A stretch of DNA of 64,000 nt from Haliea sp. (GCA_024642245.1 JAHEBM010000002.1:62001-126000), one strand, 5' to 3'. Shown: positions 47,913 through 60,232, numbered from the stretch's first letter. Numbers and translations are program-made. The notes: a model not told the origin generated them from the sequence alone.

Positions 47913-49319
47913 ATGAGAGCAATGAAGCGAATAGTCAGTTCCGTAATCCTGCTTGGCGCGTTACTGCTGCCAGCCGTGCTGTCGGCTTCCGCGCTGCCGG
48001 AATTCCGCGAGATCGTGCAGCAGAATTCCCCCGCTGTTGTGAAGATCGTTGTACAGCAAAGTGCGCCAAGCGCCGGGTACGGCCACCCCGGCCCCGAGGA
48101 AATGCCAGAGTACCTGCGGCGTTTTTTTGAATTCCGTGGAGGCCCGCCGTCGCCACAGGAGCAGATGGCCATGGGCTCGGGATTCATTATTTCCAGCGAC
48201 GGCTATATCGTGACCAACAACCATGTCGTTGAGGGTGCCGACAGTGTGCTGGTACGCCTGAGCGACCGCCGGGAGTTTGACGCTCAGGTTATCGGCACGG
48301 ATCCTCGCTCCGACCTGGCGTTGCTGCGGGTGGACGCCAGGGATTTGCCCTCGCTCACCCTTGCCAGCGGGGATGACCTCGAGGTAGGTGAATGGGTGCT
48401 GGCCATCGGTTCTCCCTTCGGCCTGGATTATTCGGTGACTGCAGGTATCGTCAGCGCAAAGGGGCGCAGCCTGCCAACCGAAAATAATGAGAACTATGTG
48501 CCCTTCATCCAGACGGACGTGGCGATCAACCCCGGTAACTCAGGCGGTCCGCTGTTTAATCTCGAAGGTGATGTCGTCGGCGTAAATTCGCAGATTTTTA
48601 CCCGCAGTGGCGGTTCCATAGGCCTTTCGTTCGCCATACCGGTGAGTGTCGTGCGCAATGTGGTGGACCAGTTGAAGGCGGACGGGCATGTCACGCGCGG
48701 CTGGCTGGGGGTGACTATCCAGGATGTCGACAAGAATCTTGCCGAATCATTCGGCCTGGACCGCCCGCGCGGTGCCCTGGTTGTACAGGTCGCGCCTGAT
48801 GGCCCGGCCGACAAGGCCGGGCTGCAGGCCGGGGATGTCATTATCCTTTTTGATGGCAATGACATCCCGGCCTCCGCCGACCTGCCCCATGTGGTAGGCC
48901 TGGTGGCGCCCGGTACGGTTGTGCCGATGGAAGTCGTGCGCGACAAGAAGCACAAGAAACTCAAGGTCGAGGTTGGCGGGCTGGATGCCGATGACAGCTA
49001 CGACCTGGCAGCGGGGCCTGGGGGTGCCGGCCAGGGCGGCGGTCGCCTGGGAATGGTGGTGGAAACCGCCCCTGCGGATGTGCTCGAACGCTTTGGAATC
49101 AACGGCGGTGTGATAGTGCGCGAGGTGCTGCCTGACTCGGTGGCTGGGGATGCCGGGGTATTGCCCGGGGATATTATTACCCTGGTTGGCTCCAGCCCGA
49201 TCAAATCTGCCGAGGCCTACGAAGATGCGGTCGCTAAACTCGGAGGTGGAAGTTCCGTACCGCTGCGGCTGATCCGTCGTGGTTCCCCGTTGTTTATCGG
49301 GCTCAAGCTCAAGGACTGA
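47913..49319 (+). CDS. mucD: Do-family periplasmic serine protease (MucD/DegP-like)
   Basis: GSGFIISSDGYIVTNNHVVEGAD; DLALLRVDA; QTDVAINPGNSGGPLFNLEGDVVGVNSQI; two PDZ-like regions. Confidence 0.96.
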   Translation: MRAMKRIVSSVILLGALLLPAVLSASALPEFREIVQQNSPAVVKIVVQQSAPSAGYGHPGPEEMPEYLRRFFEFRGGPPSPQEQMAMGSGFIISSDGYIVTNNHVVEGADSVLVRLSDRREFDAQVIGTDPRSDLALLRVDARDLPSLTLASGDDLEVGEWVLAIGSPFGLDYSVTAGIVSAKGRSLPTENNENYVPFIQTDVAINPGNSGGPLFNLEGDVVGVNSQIFTRSGGSIGLSFAIPVSVVRNVVDQLKADGHVTRGWLGVTIQDVDKNLAESFGLDRPRGALVVQVAPDGPADKAGLQAGDVIILFDGNDIPASADLPHVVGLVAPGTVVPMEVVRDKKHKKLKVEVGGLDADDSYDLAAGPGGAGQGGGRLGMVVETAPADVLERFGINGGVIVREVLPDSVAGDAGVLPGDIITLVGSSPIKSAEAYEDAVAKLGGGSSVPLRLIRRGSPLFIGLKLKD

Positions 49320-49470
49320 GGGCTTTTCGCCGCCACCTGCTGAACATGGCGGTTGTATCCCGGTTGGGGTACAATCGCGCGTTTTTTGCAGGGGGCGAAA
49401 GTAAACGCGCGCTTCCTTTTGTTTCCTCCGCGGGCATGGTGCCAGGCCTGCGCCAATCGAGCCCAATTGA

Positions 49471-51273
49471 GTGAGTGATCTCAGCCACATCCGTAACTTT
49501 TCGATTATCGCGCATATCGACCACGGTAAATCCACCCTCGCGGACCGGTTTATCCAGCACTGCGGCGGCCTCAGCGACCGGGAAATGGATGAGCAGGTGC
49601 TCGATTCCATGGATATCGAGCGAGAGCGCGGCATTACCATCAAGGCCCAGAGCGTCACCCTGGACTACACGGCCAGGGACGGGCAGACCTACCAGCTGAA
49701 CTTTATCGATACCCCCGGCCACGTGGATTTTTCCTACGAGGTGTCCCGCTCCCTCGCCGCCTGCGAAGGGGCCTTGCTGGTCGTGGATGCCGGGCAGGGC
49801 GTGGAAGCCCAATCCGTAGCCAATTGCTACACGGCGATTGAGCAGGGACTGGAAGTACTGCCCATTCTGAACAAGATGGACCTGCCCCAGGCCGATCCCG
49901 AGCGGGTCAAGGTGGAGATCGAGGAGATTATCGGTATTGATGCCACCCACGCCTGCCTGGTCAGTGCCAAGTCCGGTCTGGGCATTGAGGATGCGCTGGA
50001 AAGCCTGGTGCAGCGTATCCCGGCTCCCGCGGGTGATCGCGAGGCCCCGCTGCAGGCGCTGATTATCGATTCCTGGTTCGACAACTACCTTGGGGTGGTG
50101 TCGCTGGTGCGGGTCAAGAACGGCCGCTTGCGCAAGCGCGACAAGATCGTCGCCAAATCCATTGGCAAGGCCCACCAGGTGGATGCCGTGGGCATATTCA
50201 CGCCCAAGCGGGTGGAGTGCGATGTACTGCAAGCCGGTGAAGTGGGCTTTGTCGTGGCCGGTATCAAGGATATCCACGGCGCCCCGGTGGGCGACACCCT
50301 GATCCACGCGCTGCGGCAGGACGAAGTACCGGCACTGCCCGGCTTCCAGCGGGTAAAACCCCAGGTTTATGCCGGTATCTTCACCATTTCGTCCGATGAC
50401 TACGAAGATTTTCGCGATGCGCTCGCCAAGCTGACGCTGAACGACGCGTCCCTGTTCTACGAGCCGGAGACATCCGATGCCCTGGGTTTCGGTTTTCGCT
50501 GCGGGTTCCTGGGAATGCTGCACATGGAGATCGTGCAGGAGCGGCTGGAGCGGGAGTACGACCTGGACCTGATTACCACGGCCCCGACAGTAATTTATGA
50601 GGTGGTAAAAAAGAACGGGGAGGTCGTCCTCGTCGACAACCCCTCCAAGCTCCCGGATGTCGGCGACATCGAGCAAATGCGTGAACCCATCGCTCGCTGC
50701 AACATTCTGGTGCCGCACACCTACCTTGGCAATGTTATAACCCTGTGCGTGGAGAAACGAGGGCTGCAGAAGGACATGCAGTTCCTCGGCGCCCAGGTGT
50801 CACTTACCTACGATATTCCCATGGCAGAGGTCGTGCTCGACTTCTTCGATCGCCTCAAGTCCGTGAGCCGGGGATACGCTTCCCTGGACTACAGCTTCGA
50901 ACGATTCGAGGCAGCCAACCTGGCGCGCCTGGACGTACTCATCAACGGCGACAGGGTGGATGCACTGGCGGTCATTGTGCACCGGGAGCAGGTCCAGCAT
51001 CGCGGCCGGGTGCTGACGGAAAAGATGAAAGAACTGATACCCCGGCAGATGTTCGATGTGGCTATTCAGTGCGCTGTCGGCGGCAAGGTTGTTGCAAGGC
51101 AGACAGTAAAAGCCCTGCGCAAAAACGTGACAGCCAAGTGCTATGGCGGCGATGTCAGCCGCAAGCGCAAGCTGCTGGATAAACAGAAGGCGGGTAAGAA
51201 ACGCATGAAGCAGGTGGGAAGTGTGGAGATACCCCAGTCTGCTTTCCTGGCAGTACTCAAGGTGGACGGCTAA
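49471..51273 (+). CDS. lepA: Elongation factor 4
   Basis: [48 protein letters not shown]; LepA C-terminal [24 protein letters not shown] start. Confidence 0.98.
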   Translation: MSDLSHIRNFSIIAHIDHGKSTLADRFIQHCGGLSDREMDEQVLDSMDIERERGITIKAQSVTLDYTARDGQTYQLNFIDTPGHVDFSYEVSRSLAACEGALLVVDAGQGVEAQSVANCYTAIEQGLEVLPILNKMDLPQADPERVKVEIEEIIGIDATHACLVSAKSGLGIEDALESLVQRIPAPAGDREAPLQALIIDSWFDNYLGVVSLVRVKNGRLRKRDKIVAKSIGKAHQVDAVGIFTPKRVECDVLQAGEVGFVVAGIKDIHGAPVGDTLIHALRQDEVPALPGFQRVKPQVYAGIFTISSDDYEDFRDALAKLTLNDASLFYEPETSDALGFGFRCGFLGMLHMEIVQERLEREYDLDLITTAPTVIYEVVKKNGEVVLVDNPSKLPDVGDIEQMREPIARCNILVPHTYLGNVITLCVEKRGLQKDMQFLGAQVSLTYDIPMAEVVLDFFDRLKSVSRGYASLDYSFERFEAANLARLDVLINGDRVDALAVIVHREQVQHRGRVLTEKMKELIPRQMFDVAIQCAVGGKVVARQTVKALRKNVTAKCYGGDVSRKRKLLDKQKAGKKRMKQVGSVEIPQSAFLAVLKVDG

Positions 51274-51282
51274 GGCAATTAT

Positions 51283-52122
51283 ATGGATATCGATTTTCCC
51301 CTCATTCTGGTTATCCTGGTGTTTGGCAGTGGCCTGATCTGGCTGCTCGACGCGATTTTCCTCGCGCCCGGCCGCCGTCGCGTCCTGGCCCAATTGCAGG
51401 GCCAGTATCCGCAGTGGCAGGAAGAGGGCAGCAGCCAGGCCATCAAGTACCAGGCGCGCGCCGCGGACTCGGCCCGTGAGCCGGTAGTGGTGGAGTACGC
51501 CAAGTCATTTTTCCCGGTGCTGCTGGTGGTGTTTGTGCTCCGCTCGTTCCTGGTAGAGCCCTTCCAGATCCCGTCGTCCTCGATGGTTCCCACGCTGGAG
51601 GTGGGGGACTACATCCTGGTCAACAAATACACCTTTGGTATTCGCCTGCCGGTAGTGCGCACCAAGGTCATGGCCCTGAACGAGCCCCAGCGCGGCGATG
51701 TCATGGTGTTTTTCCCGCCCCATATGAATGATACCTATTTCATCAAGCGGGTTGTCGGGCTGCCCGGGGACACCATCAGTTATCGCAACAAACAGCTCTT
51801 CGTTAATGGGCAGGAGGTGCCGCAGGAGATGCTGGCGGTGGTGCCCGAAGGTGCCTCGAGGTATCGCATGGGCCTGGAAACCCTGGGCGAGGCACGACAC
51901 CTGGTGCAGGAAGATGAATCGCGTCCCAGTCGTGACTTTTCCGTGCGGGTAAAACCCGGCCACTACTTTATGATGGGGGACAACCGGGACAACAGCAGCG
52001 ACAGCAGGGTTTGGGGTCAGGTGCCGGAAAAGGATATAGTGGGCAAGGCCTTTGCGGTGTGGATGCACTGGGATTCGTTTCTCAGCATCCCGAGCTTCGA
52101 CCGCGTTGGCCTGATAGAATAA
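51283..52122 (+). CDS. lepB: Signal peptidase I
   Basis: EPFQIPSSSMVPTLEVGDYILVNKYTFGIRLP; FIKRVVGLPGDTI; GDNRDNSSDSRVWG. Confidence 0.97.
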   Translation: MDIDFPLILVILVFGSGLIWLLDAIFLAPGRRRVLAQLQGQYPQWQEEGSSQAIKYQARAADSAREPVVVEYAKSFFPVLLVVFVLRSFLVEPFQIPSSSMVPTLEVGDYILVNKYTFGIRLPVVRTKVMALNEPQRGDVMVFFPPHMNDTYFIKRVVGLPGDTISYRNKQLFVNGQEVPQEMLAVVPEGASRYRMGLETLGEARHLVQEDESRPSRDFSVRVKPGHYFMMGDNRDNSSDSRVWGQVPEKDIVGKAFAVWMHWDSFLSIPSFDRVGLIE

Positions 52123-52148
52123 ACAGGGCTGAATCGGGGGAACCAGAG

Positions 52149-52532
52149 ATGAATACACTTAGACACCAGCGGGGAATGTCCATACCGGGTATGCTGGCCG
52201 TGGCGGCGATGGTCGGCTTTTTTGTGATGTGCACTATTCGCCTGGCACCGCGTTACCTGGAATACCTGAGTGTTCGCGAGATCATCACGACGGTCGCCAG
52301 GGAGTACAACCCGGAGGAGGAAGATCTGCCCGATATCCGCAGGCGGATCGACACCATGTTCAACACCAACCAGATTTATGACCTGAAGCCCAAGGATGTG
52401 GAGATATTCCACAAGGACGGCAAGACCTATATCGACGCCCGGTACGAGGCGCGGGTGCCTATCATGGGCATTATCGATGCCGTCATGCGCTTTGATGACC
52501 TGGAAATAGAAACTGGCAACCACAAGTTCTAG
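52149..52532 (+). CDS. DUF4845 family protein
   Basis: Small TM protein [46 protein letters not shown], between lepB and rnc. Confidence 0.88.
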   Translation: MNTLRHQRGMSIPGMLAVAAMVGFFVMCTIRLAPRYLEYLSVREIITTVAREYNPEEEDLPDIRRRIDTMFNTNQIYDLKPKDVEIFHKDGKTYIDARYEARVPIMGIIDAVMRFDDLEIETGNHKF

Positions 52533-52539
52533 ACAGTTC

Positions 52540-53220
52540 GTGGTCGCGACAGCCGCCATCCAGCGGGCCCTGGGCCATGAGTTTGGTGACCCGCTGTTGC
52601 TGGATGTGGCCCTGACCCACCGCAGTGCGGGCAGCCGCAATAACGAACGCCTCGAGTTTCTGGGGGACTCCATCGTCAACCATATTATCGCCGAGGCGCT
52701 GTACCAGCGCTTTCCCCGGGCGAGAGAGGGTGATATGAGTCGTATGCGGGCATCGCTGGTAAAAGGCGACACGCTGGCAGAGCTGGCCAGGGAGTTGCAG
52801 CTCGGGGAACACCTCCTGCTGGGCCCCGGGGAGCGTAAAAGTGGCGGTTTCCGCCGCTCGTCCATTCTGGCAGACACCCTGGAAGCCCTCGCCGGCGCCA
52901 TCCTCCTGGATGGCGGTTACGATGCGTGCAAATCATGCGTGTTGCGTTGGTTCGACGCGCGGCTGGAACAGCTGTCGGCCGGTGCAGCAGACAAGGATGC
53001 CAAGACCCGGCTGCAGGAATACCTGCAGGGCCGGGGCAACCCGCTGCCGGAGTACGACCTGGTGGCGGTTCAGGGGGACGATCACGACCAGCAGTTCAGT
53101 GTGGCCTGCCGACTCAGCAAGCCGAAGCTGGTAGCCCAGGGCTATGGCAAGAGTCGGCGCAAGGCCGAACAGGCAGCCGCCAGGGATGCACTGGAGAGAC
53201 TCACAGCCCATGGCAACTGA
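52540..53220 (+). CDS. rnc: Ribonuclease III
   Basis: [21 protein letters not shown] signature; C-terminal dsRBD. GTG start. Confidence 0.97.
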   Translation: MVATAAIQRALGHEFGDPLLLDVALTHRSAGSRNNERLEFLGDSIVNHIIAEALYQRFPRAREGDMSRMRASLVKGDTLAELARELQLGEHLLLGPGERKSGGFRRSSILADTLEALAGAILLDGGYDACKSCVLRWFDARLEQLSAGAADKDAKTRLQEYLQGRGNPLPEYDLVAVQGDDHDQQFSVACRLSKPKLVAQGYGKSRRKAEQAAARDALERLTAHGN

Positions 53221-54106
53221 ACCCAGGCGCTGTGGCTATGTCGCGATCGTCGGGCGACCCAATGTAGGGAAATCCACTCTCCTGAATCACCTGCTGGGCC
53301 AGAAAATCAGCATTACTTCGCGCAAGCCCCAAACCACCCGGCACAGGGTGCTCGGCATCAAGACCGAAGCCAATCACCAGATCATCTTTGTCGACACACC
53401 CGGGCTGCACAAGGATGCGGAAAAGGCGATCAATCGTTACATGAACCGGGCTGCCAGCGCCGCTATCCGCGATGTTGACCTTGTGGTGTTCGTTGTCGAC
53501 CGCACCGCCTGGACAGAAGAGGACGGCATGGTGCTGGAGCAGATTCGCCAGGGCGGGCTGCCCTGCCTGCTGGTGGTGAACAAGGTTGACCTGCTGGAGG
53601 ACAAGCGCGCGCTGCTGCCACATCTCGAAGCGCTCGCGCAAAAAGCGAACTTCGCCGCGATCCTCCCCGTGTCGGCCCTTCGCCGGCACAATGTGGAAGA
53701 ACTCGAGGGGGAGATCCTGAAGCTGCTCCCCGAGTCTGACCACTTTTTCCCGGAAGACCAGATCACCGACCGCAGCCAGCGCTTCCTGGCGGCGGAGATC
53801 GTGCGGGAGAAGATCATGCGGCAGCTGGGCGAGGAGATTCCCTACGCCATTACCGTGGAAATCGAGGAGTTTGCATTGGATGGGGCGGTCCTGCATATTT
53901 CCGCCCTGATTTTTGTGGAGCGCAAAGGGCAAAAAATCATCCTGGTCGGTGAAGGCGGTGCCCGCCTGCGCTCTATTGGCAGCGAGGCCCGCAAGGATAT
54001 GGAGCAGTTATTTGACAGCAAAGTCATGCTGCGCCTGTGGGTGAAAGTGAAATCGGGCTGGTCTGATGACGAACGCGCCCTGCGCAGCCTGGGCTATGAC
54101 GACTAG
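53210..54106 (+). CDS. era: GTPase Era
   Basis: [45 protein letters not shown] domain [21 protein letters not shown] overlaps the rnc 3' end. Confidence 0.98.
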   Translation: MATEPRRCGYVAIVGRPNVGKSTLLNHLLGQKISITSRKPQTTRHRVLGIKTEANHQIIFVDTPGLHKDAEKAINRYMNRAASAAIRDVDLVVFVVDRTAWTEEDGMVLEQIRQGGLPCLLVVNKVDLLEDKRALLPHLEALAQKANFAAILPVSALRRHNVEELEGEILKLLPESDHFFPEDQITDRSQRFLAAEIVREKIMRQLGEEIPYAITVEIEEFALDGAVLHISALIFVERKGQKIILVGEGGARLRSIGSEARKDMEQLFDSKVMLRLWVKVKSGWSDDERALRSLGYDD

Positions 54107-54118
54107 CCGCTGGCGGCT

Positions 54119-54874
54119 GTGAGCATTATGCGAGCCGCGCTGCAGCCCAGCTATATCCTCCACAGCCGCCCCTACCGGGACAGCAGTATGCTGCTGGAGG
54201 TGCTCACCGCTGAACAGGGTCGCATCAGCCTGGTCGCCCGGGGTGCAAGGCGCAGGGCACGCGGCGGTAGCGCCGGTGCGCTGCTGCAACCGTTTATTCC
54301 ATTGCTGCTGGGCTTCAGCGGCCGTACCGACCTGAAAAACCTGACCGCCACCGAGGTGGCCGGGCGACCGCTGATGCTGCGTGGTGAGCGGATGTTCAGC
54401 GGCCTGTACCTGAATGAGCTGCTGGTCAGGCTCCTGCATCGCTACGACCCGCATCCGCAACTTTTTGCAGCTTATGCATCCACCCTGGATGCCCTGGCCG
54501 CAACGGGAGAGATCGACGATATCCTGCGCCGTTTCGAGTTCGCCCTGCTGGCGGAGCTCGGCTACGGTTTCGACCTCGACCTGGATGGGCACTCTGGGGA
54601 GGCCGTGCTGCCGCAGTCGTGGTATCACTACCATCCGGATTACGGGTTGGTGGCGCGGGGACCGGTGGCGGACCCCGCCAGGCCCGCGTTCAAGGGCGCG
54701 GATTTACTCGCCATAGCCGCTGACGATTTCAGTGGGGACGCACGTACCACAGCCAAGCGCCTGCTGCGCCTGGTACTTGCGATACAGCTCGGGGACGCGC
54801 CCCTGCGCAGCAGGGACCTGTTCCGGGCACATAACCGACGGGCGCTGGCAGAAGCAGGAGAACAGCAGCAGTGA
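54119..54874 (+). CDS. recO: DNA repair protein RecO
   Basis: AALQPSYILHSRPYRDSSMLLEVLTAEQGRISLVARGARR. Confidence 0.95.
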   Translation: MSIMRAALQPSYILHSRPYRDSSMLLEVLTAEQGRISLVARGARRRARGGSAGALLQPFIPLLLGFSGRTDLKNLTATEVAGRPLMLRGERMFSGLYLNELLVRLLHRYDPHPQLFAAYASTLDALAATGEIDDILRRFEFALLAELGYGFDLDLDGHSGEAVLPQSWYHYHPDYGLVARGPVADPARPAFKGADLLAIAADDFSGDARTTAKRLLRLVLAIQLGDAPLRSRDLFRAHNRRALAEAGEQQQ

Positions 54875-55245
54875 TTGCCATTGGCACCGATATTCTCAGG
54901 ATCAGCCGGGTCGAGGACGTGGTGGCACGCCTGGGTGATCGCTTTGTCGCCCGTATCCTTACCCCGGTGGAGCAGGACGAGTATCGCGCAAGCCAGCAGC
55001 CCAACCGCCTGCTGGCGAAGCGCTTTGCGGCCAAGGAGGCGATTGCCAAGGCCCTGGGCACCGGTATCGGTCGCGGCGTGAGTTGGCAGGACATTGTCAT
55101 CGGGCACGATGCTTTCGGGGCACCCCAGGTCATTCTCAGCGGCGGTGCCCTGCGGGTGGCCACGGACCGCGGTAGCGCCCGGGTCGAGCTGAGCCTGGCA
55201 GATGAGGCCGAATATGTTGTGGCCTTCGCGGTTCTTGCACGGTAA
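54871..55245 (+). CDS. acpS: Holo-ACP synthase
   Basis: IAIGTDILRISRVEDVVARLGDRFVARILTPVE...LLAKRFAAKEAIAKALGTGI. Confidence 0.96.
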   Translation: MIAIGTDILRISRVEDVVARLGDRFVARILTPVEQDEYRASQQPNRLLAKRFAAKEAIAKALGTGIGRGVSWQDIVIGHDAFGAPQVILSGGALRVATDRGSARVELSLADEAEYVVAFAVLAR

Positions 55246-55326
55246 TGCGCGGCCCCGTGACCTCGCCCCTCCCGGCCACCGGCCAAGTTCGCTATACTGA
55301 CGCCCCGATTGTGCGGTAACCCGGAT

Positions 55327-56220
55327 ATGCCTCAATACCCAAGCATTGAAGCCTGTATTGGCAACACGCCACTGGTGCGCCTGCAGCGCCTGCCCGGAAC
55401 AACCAGCAACCTGGTACTGGCCAAGCTCGAAGGCACCAACCCCGCGGGGTCAGTCAAGGACAGGCCCGCCCTGAGCATGATTGCCCAGGCCGAGGCACGT
55501 GGGGAGATCAGCCCCGGCGATACCCTGATAGAGGCTACCAGCGGCAATACGGGTATTGCCCTGGCGATGGCGGCGGCGATTCGCGGTTACCGACTGGTAC
55601 TGATAATGCCGTCCCACATGAGTGATGAACGCAAGCTCGCGATGTCCGCCTACGGCGCAGAGCTGGTAGAGGTCACCCAGGCGCAGGGGATGGAAGGCGC
55701 CAGGGATCTTGCGCTGGCGATGCAGGCCAGGGGTGAGGGCAGGGTACTGGACCAGTTCGCCAACCCGGACAATCCCCGCGCCCACCTGACGGGCACCGGA
55801 CCGGAAATCTGGCAGCAAACCGGTGGCACCGTCACGCATTTCGTCAGCTCGATGGGGACCACCGGCACCATCATGGGTTGCTCGGCTTACCTCAAGCAGC
55901 AGAATCCGGAAATAGAGATCATCGGGCTGCAGCCGCTGGAGGGATCGAGTATTCCGGGGATCCGGCGCTGGCCCGCGGCCTACCTGCCAAAGATTTACGA
56001 TGCGGCCCGGGTGGACAGAGTGATCGATATATCCCAGCAGGAATCGGAGGAGACCATGCGTGAGCTGGCCCGGCGAGAGGGCATTTTTTGCGGTGTATCC
56101 TCCGGCGGCGCCATTGCCGCTGCCCTGCGGCTCTCGTTGGAGCTGGAAAACGCCGTCATAGTAGCGATCATCTGCGACCGCGGCGATCGCTACCTGTCCA
56201 CTGGCGTGTTCGCCGATTGA
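55327..56220 (+). CDS. cysM: Cysteine synthase B
   Basis: MPQYPSIEACIGNTPLVRLQRL; EGTNPAGSVKDRPALSMI; EATSGNTGIALAMAAAIRGY. Confidence 0.96.
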   Translation: MPQYPSIEACIGNTPLVRLQRLPGTTSNLVLAKLEGTNPAGSVKDRPALSMIAQAEARGEISPGDTLIEATSGNTGIALAMAAAIRGYRLVLIMPSHMSDERKLAMSAYGAELVEVTQAQGMEGARDLALAMQARGEGRVLDQFANPDNPRAHLTGTGPEIWQQTGGTVTHFVSSMGTTGTIMGCSAYLKQQNPEIEIIGLQPLEGSSIPGIRRWPAAYLPKIYDAARVDRVIDISQQESEETMRELARREGIFCGVSSGGAIAAALRLSLELENAVIVAIICDRGDRYLSTGVFAD

Positions 56221-56235
56221 TGGTGCCGTAGTTCC

Positions 56236-58461
56236 GTGGTCCAGGTACGCGATCAGTCCCACCTTGATTCCTCCGGGGACATCGATCTGCAGCAGTGGTT
56301 GCGCAAGCTGTCCACCGCTCACAGTGACCTCGAGTCCAGTCGCCTGCTCGCCGCGTGCCAGATGGCGCAGGATGCCCTGCAGGCCCCGGGTGTCGATAGT
56401 GGCGACTGGTCGCTGGATCCCAACTGCTTTATCGCCGGCCTGGATATTGCGCTGATTCTCGCGGAACTGCAGGTGGGGTCAGATTGCCTGCTCGCCGGAA
56501 TCCTCTACCGGGCCGTGCGGGAGCAGCGGGTATCACCGCAGCGGGTAGAGGAAACCTTCGGTGCAGGTGTCGCCGGCCTGATCGACGGGGTCAGCCGGAT
56601 GGCCGCCATCGGCGAATTGCGCGGTAACAGCAATCGACCGGTACTGGGGCAGGCGCAGGACCAGAAAAACAATATTCGCAAGATGCTGATCGCCCTGGTG
56701 GATGATGTCAGGGTCGCCCTGATCAAGCTGGCCGAGCGCACCTGCGCAATTCGCGCGGTCAAGAACGATGAGCAGCGGCGCCTGCCGGTCGCCCGCGAAG
56801 TTTTCGATGTGTACGCGCCACTGGCGCACCGCCTCGGTATAGGACATCTGAAATGGGAACTCGAGGATCTTTCCTTCAGGTATATCTACGGGGACGCCTA
56901 CCGTAAGATCGCCCGCCTGCTTGACGGCAAGCGGGTTGAGCGGGACCAGTTCATCGCACGAGTCAAGGATGAGCTCAACCGTGTGTTGCGCAATGCCGGG
57001 CTCGAGGTCGAGATCGACGGTCGTGCAAAGCATATTTACAGCATATGGCGGAAAATGCAGCGCAAGGGCATCGGGTTCTCCCAGGTCTACGATATTCGCG
57101 CCGTACGCATCCTGGTGCCCGCGATACAGGACTGCTATGCCACCCTCGGCCTGGTGCATGGTCTGTGGCATAACATTCCCAATGAGTTCGATGATTACAT
57201 AGCCAATCCCAAGGAAAATGGCTATCGCTCGCTACACACGGCGGTGGTAGGGCCGGAGGGCAAGGTTCTCGAGATACAGATTCGCACCCGCCAGATGCAC
57301 GAGGAGGCCGAGCTGGGCGTCTGTGCCCACTGGCGTTACAAGGGTACCGACGCGAGCAACAGGAACACCGACACCTACGAGGAAAAAATCGCCTGGCTGC
57401 GACAGGTGCTGGACTGGCACGAGGAGACCGGCGATGCGGAGGACGTAGCGGAGCAGTTCAGTTTCCAGTCCGCCCAGGACCGGGTCTACGTGTTCACTCC
57501 ACAAGGTGACGTGGTCAACCTTGCAGACGGCGCAACGCCGCTGGATTTTGCCTATCACGTGCATACTGAAATCGGGCACCGATGCCGCGGAGCCAAGGTC
57601 AACGGCTCGATCGTGCCGCTGACCTACACCCTGAAAATGGGCGAGCGGGTGGAGATACTGACCAGCAAGGACGGCCTGCCAAAAAGGGACTGGTTACAAC
57701 CGGGCCTGGGCTACCTGAAAACGTCCCGGGCCCGGGCCAAGGTGCAGCACTGGTTCAAAGCCCAGGCAAGGGAGGAGAACATCTACGCCGGGCGCCACCT
57801 GCTGGAGCGGGAATTCAAGCGACTAGCGCTCACCAGCGTCGATTACCTGCGGGTAGCGCGCAAGATGCAGCAGGGTAGCGTGGAGGACATGTATGCCGCG
57901 GTGGGATCCGGGGACCTGGGTTCAGCCCAGGTTTTAAATGCGGCACAAGGGCTGGTGGAAAACCGCGGCCCGCAGCTCAAGCTGGCCCGCCCCGGGGGCG
58001 GGCTGTATCGCGGCCAGGTACAGGTGCGCGGCGTGGGCAACCTGATGACCCATATGGCCGGGTGTTGCAAGCCGCTACCCGGAGACGCGATTACCGGGTT
58101 TATTACCCAGGGACGCGGGGTCAGTATCCATCGTGCCGATTGCGGCCGCCTGGTGCGCTTGTTGGAAACTGTCCCGGAACGCGTGATTGAAGTGGAATGG
58201 GGGCTCTCGCCCCAGGAGAATTATGAGGTCGATGTGGCGATCGAGGCCTATGACCGCCAGGGCCTCCTGCGGGATATCACCAGCCTGTTTGCCAATGCCC
58301 GCATCAACGTGCTTTCCATCAATACCCAGACCAACATGAAGAGCAACACGGCGACCATGCGCCTGCGAGTGGAGGTGCCGAACCTGGGTTCACTCTCGAA
58401 GCTGTTGGAGCGCATCAATCGCCTGAAAAACGTGGTGTCAGCCACGCGCCTGTCGGAATAG
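56236..58461 (+). CDS. relA: GTP pyrophosphokinase RelA
   Basis: 741 aa; synthetase region KMQRKGIGFSQVYDIRAVRILV...ENGYRSLHTAVVGPEGKVLEIQIRT; TGS and ACT regions; HD hydrolase motif not conserved. Confidence 0.96.
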   Translation: MVQVRDQSHLDSSGDIDLQQWLRKLSTAHSDLESSRLLAACQMAQDALQAPGVDSGDWSLDPNCFIAGLDIALILAELQVGSDCLLAGILYRAVREQRVSPQRVEETFGAGVAGLIDGVSRMAAIGELRGNSNRPVLGQAQDQKNNIRKMLIALVDDVRVALIKLAERTCAIRAVKNDEQRRLPVAREVFDVYAPLAHRLGIGHLKWELEDLSFRYIYGDAYRKIARLLDGKRVERDQFIARVKDELNRVLRNAGLEVEIDGRAKHIYSIWRKMQRKGIGFSQVYDIRAVRILVPAIQDCYATLGLVHGLWHNIPNEFDDYIANPKENGYRSLHTAVVGPEGKVLEIQIRTRQMHEEAELGVCAHWRYKGTDASNRNTDTYEEKIAWLRQVLDWHEETGDAEDVAEQFSFQSAQDRVYVFTPQGDVVNLADGATPLDFAYHVHTEIGHRCRGAKVNGSIVPLTYTLKMGERVEILTSKDGLPKRDWLQPGLGYLKTSRARAKVQHWFKAQAREENIYAGRHLLEREFKRLALTSVDYLRVARKMQQGSVEDMYAAVGSGDLGSAQVLNAAQGLVENRGPQLKLARPGGGLYRGQVQVRGVGNLMTHMAGCCKPLPGDAITGFITQGRGVSIHRADCGRLVRLLETVPERVIEVEWGLSPQENYEVDVAIEAYDRQGLLRDITSLFANARINVLSINTQTNMKSNTATMRLRVEVPNLGSLSKLLERINRLKNVVSATRLSE

Positions 58462-58469
58462 TTGGCGCG

Positions 58470-59291
58470 ATGAGCAGTCCAGGGTATCAGCTGGCTGACC
58501 TGTTGCGGGTCATGGCGCGCCTGCGGGACCCGGATACGGGTTGTCCCTGGGATATCCGCCAGGACTTCCGCAGCATCGTTCCCTCCACGCTGGAGGAGTG
58601 CTATGAACTGGCCCAGGCTATCGAGCACGAGGATTTCGCGCATATCGCCGAGGAACTGGGGGACGTGTTATTCCAGGTGATTTTCTATGCCCAGCTGGGC
58701 CGTGAGAGAGACCTGTTTTCCTTCGAAACGATAGTCGACACACTGGTAAGCAAGCTGGTCAGGCGGCATCCCCATGTATTTGCCGACGGTGAGATCGAGG
58801 GTGTGGTAACAACCCGCAGCAGCGTGGAGTCAGTCAAGGCGAGTTGGGAATCCATCAAGCAAGAAGAACGCAGGGAAAAATTACAGGCAGGCGTGCTGGC
58901 AGACGTACCGGTGGCCCTGCCCGCGCTGCCAAGGGCACAAAAACTGCAAAAGCGGGCCGCGCAGGTCAATTTTGACTGGCCTGGCGCCGCTGCGGTGTTA
59001 TTGAAGCTGGAAGAAGAGATAGCAGAATTGCGCGCGGCGATTGGCGCTGCCAGCCAGGCGGGGATTGAGGAGGAAATGGGCGACATCCTGTTCACTTCGG
59101 TCAATCTTTGCCGCCACCTCGGGCTGGATGCGGAGGCAAGCTTGCGTCGTTCCAGCAGCAAGTTTGAGCAGCGTTTCCTCGCGATGGAGACGCAGGCGGC
59201 GGCCCTGGGAAAACCCTTGTCAGGGCTGTCCGAGCGGGAGTTGGATGAGCTTTGGGAGGCGGCGAAACAGGCCGGGAGGCGACCAAGGTAG
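58470..59291 (+). CDS. mazG: Nucleoside triphosphate pyrophosphohydrolase MazG
   Basis: LLRVMARLRDPDTGCPWDIRQDFRSIVPSTLEECYELAQAIEHEDFAHIAEELGDVLFQVIFYAQL. Confidence 0.96.
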   Translation: MSSPGYQLADLLRVMARLRDPDTGCPWDIRQDFRSIVPSTLEECYELAQAIEHEDFAHIAEELGDVLFQVIFYAQLGRERDLFSFETIVDTLVSKLVRRHPHVFADGEIEGVVTTRSSVESVKASWESIKQEERREKLQAGVLADVPVALPALPRAQKLQKRAAQVNFDWPGAAAVLLKLEEEIAELRAAIGAASQAGIEEEMGDILFTSVNLCRHLGLDAEASLRRSSSKFEQRFLAMETQAAALGKPLSGLSERELDELWEAAKQAGRRPR

Positions 59292-59447
59292 GGCTTGTAC
59301 AAAACCCGGTCGCTGTGTATGGTTACGGCCCTTCATATAACGGCTTGGCGTTCTGGCCCTGTCTGGTTTTATCCCGAAAGGCGCCGATTCTGTCGATATT
59401 GCTCTGGCAGGCACTGATAGTGCGTACATTACTGAGGAATACCATAA

Positions 59448-60095
<648 letters not shown>

Positions 60096-60112
60096 GCAGT
60101 GGCACGATAAAG

Positions 60113-60137
60113 AGGGAGCATTCGCTCCCTTTTTTTT
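60113..60137 (+). terminator. Rho-independent terminator after adk
   Basis: AGGGAGC-ATTC-GCTCCCT followed by a T tract. Confidence 0.88.
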
Positions 60138-60232
60138 GCGTAAAAAGTCAGTAAAGTTCTGTTGTATGGTGATGTTTATGTTGGTATTTTCCAACGGACG
60201 TCAGACGTCATCAACCATTGGAGAGTAATGAA

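Noticed and set aside
56236-58461. Possibility that relA encodes a bifunctional SpoT-type enzyme
   Set aside because: The N-terminal HD region lacks the HD dyad and reads like monofunctional RelA (LLAGILYRAVREQRVSPQRVEETFG).
60190-60225. Short direct repeat ACGTCAG/ACGTCAT before the H1-like gene
   Set aside because: Too short and only two copies; no array structure, probably chance.
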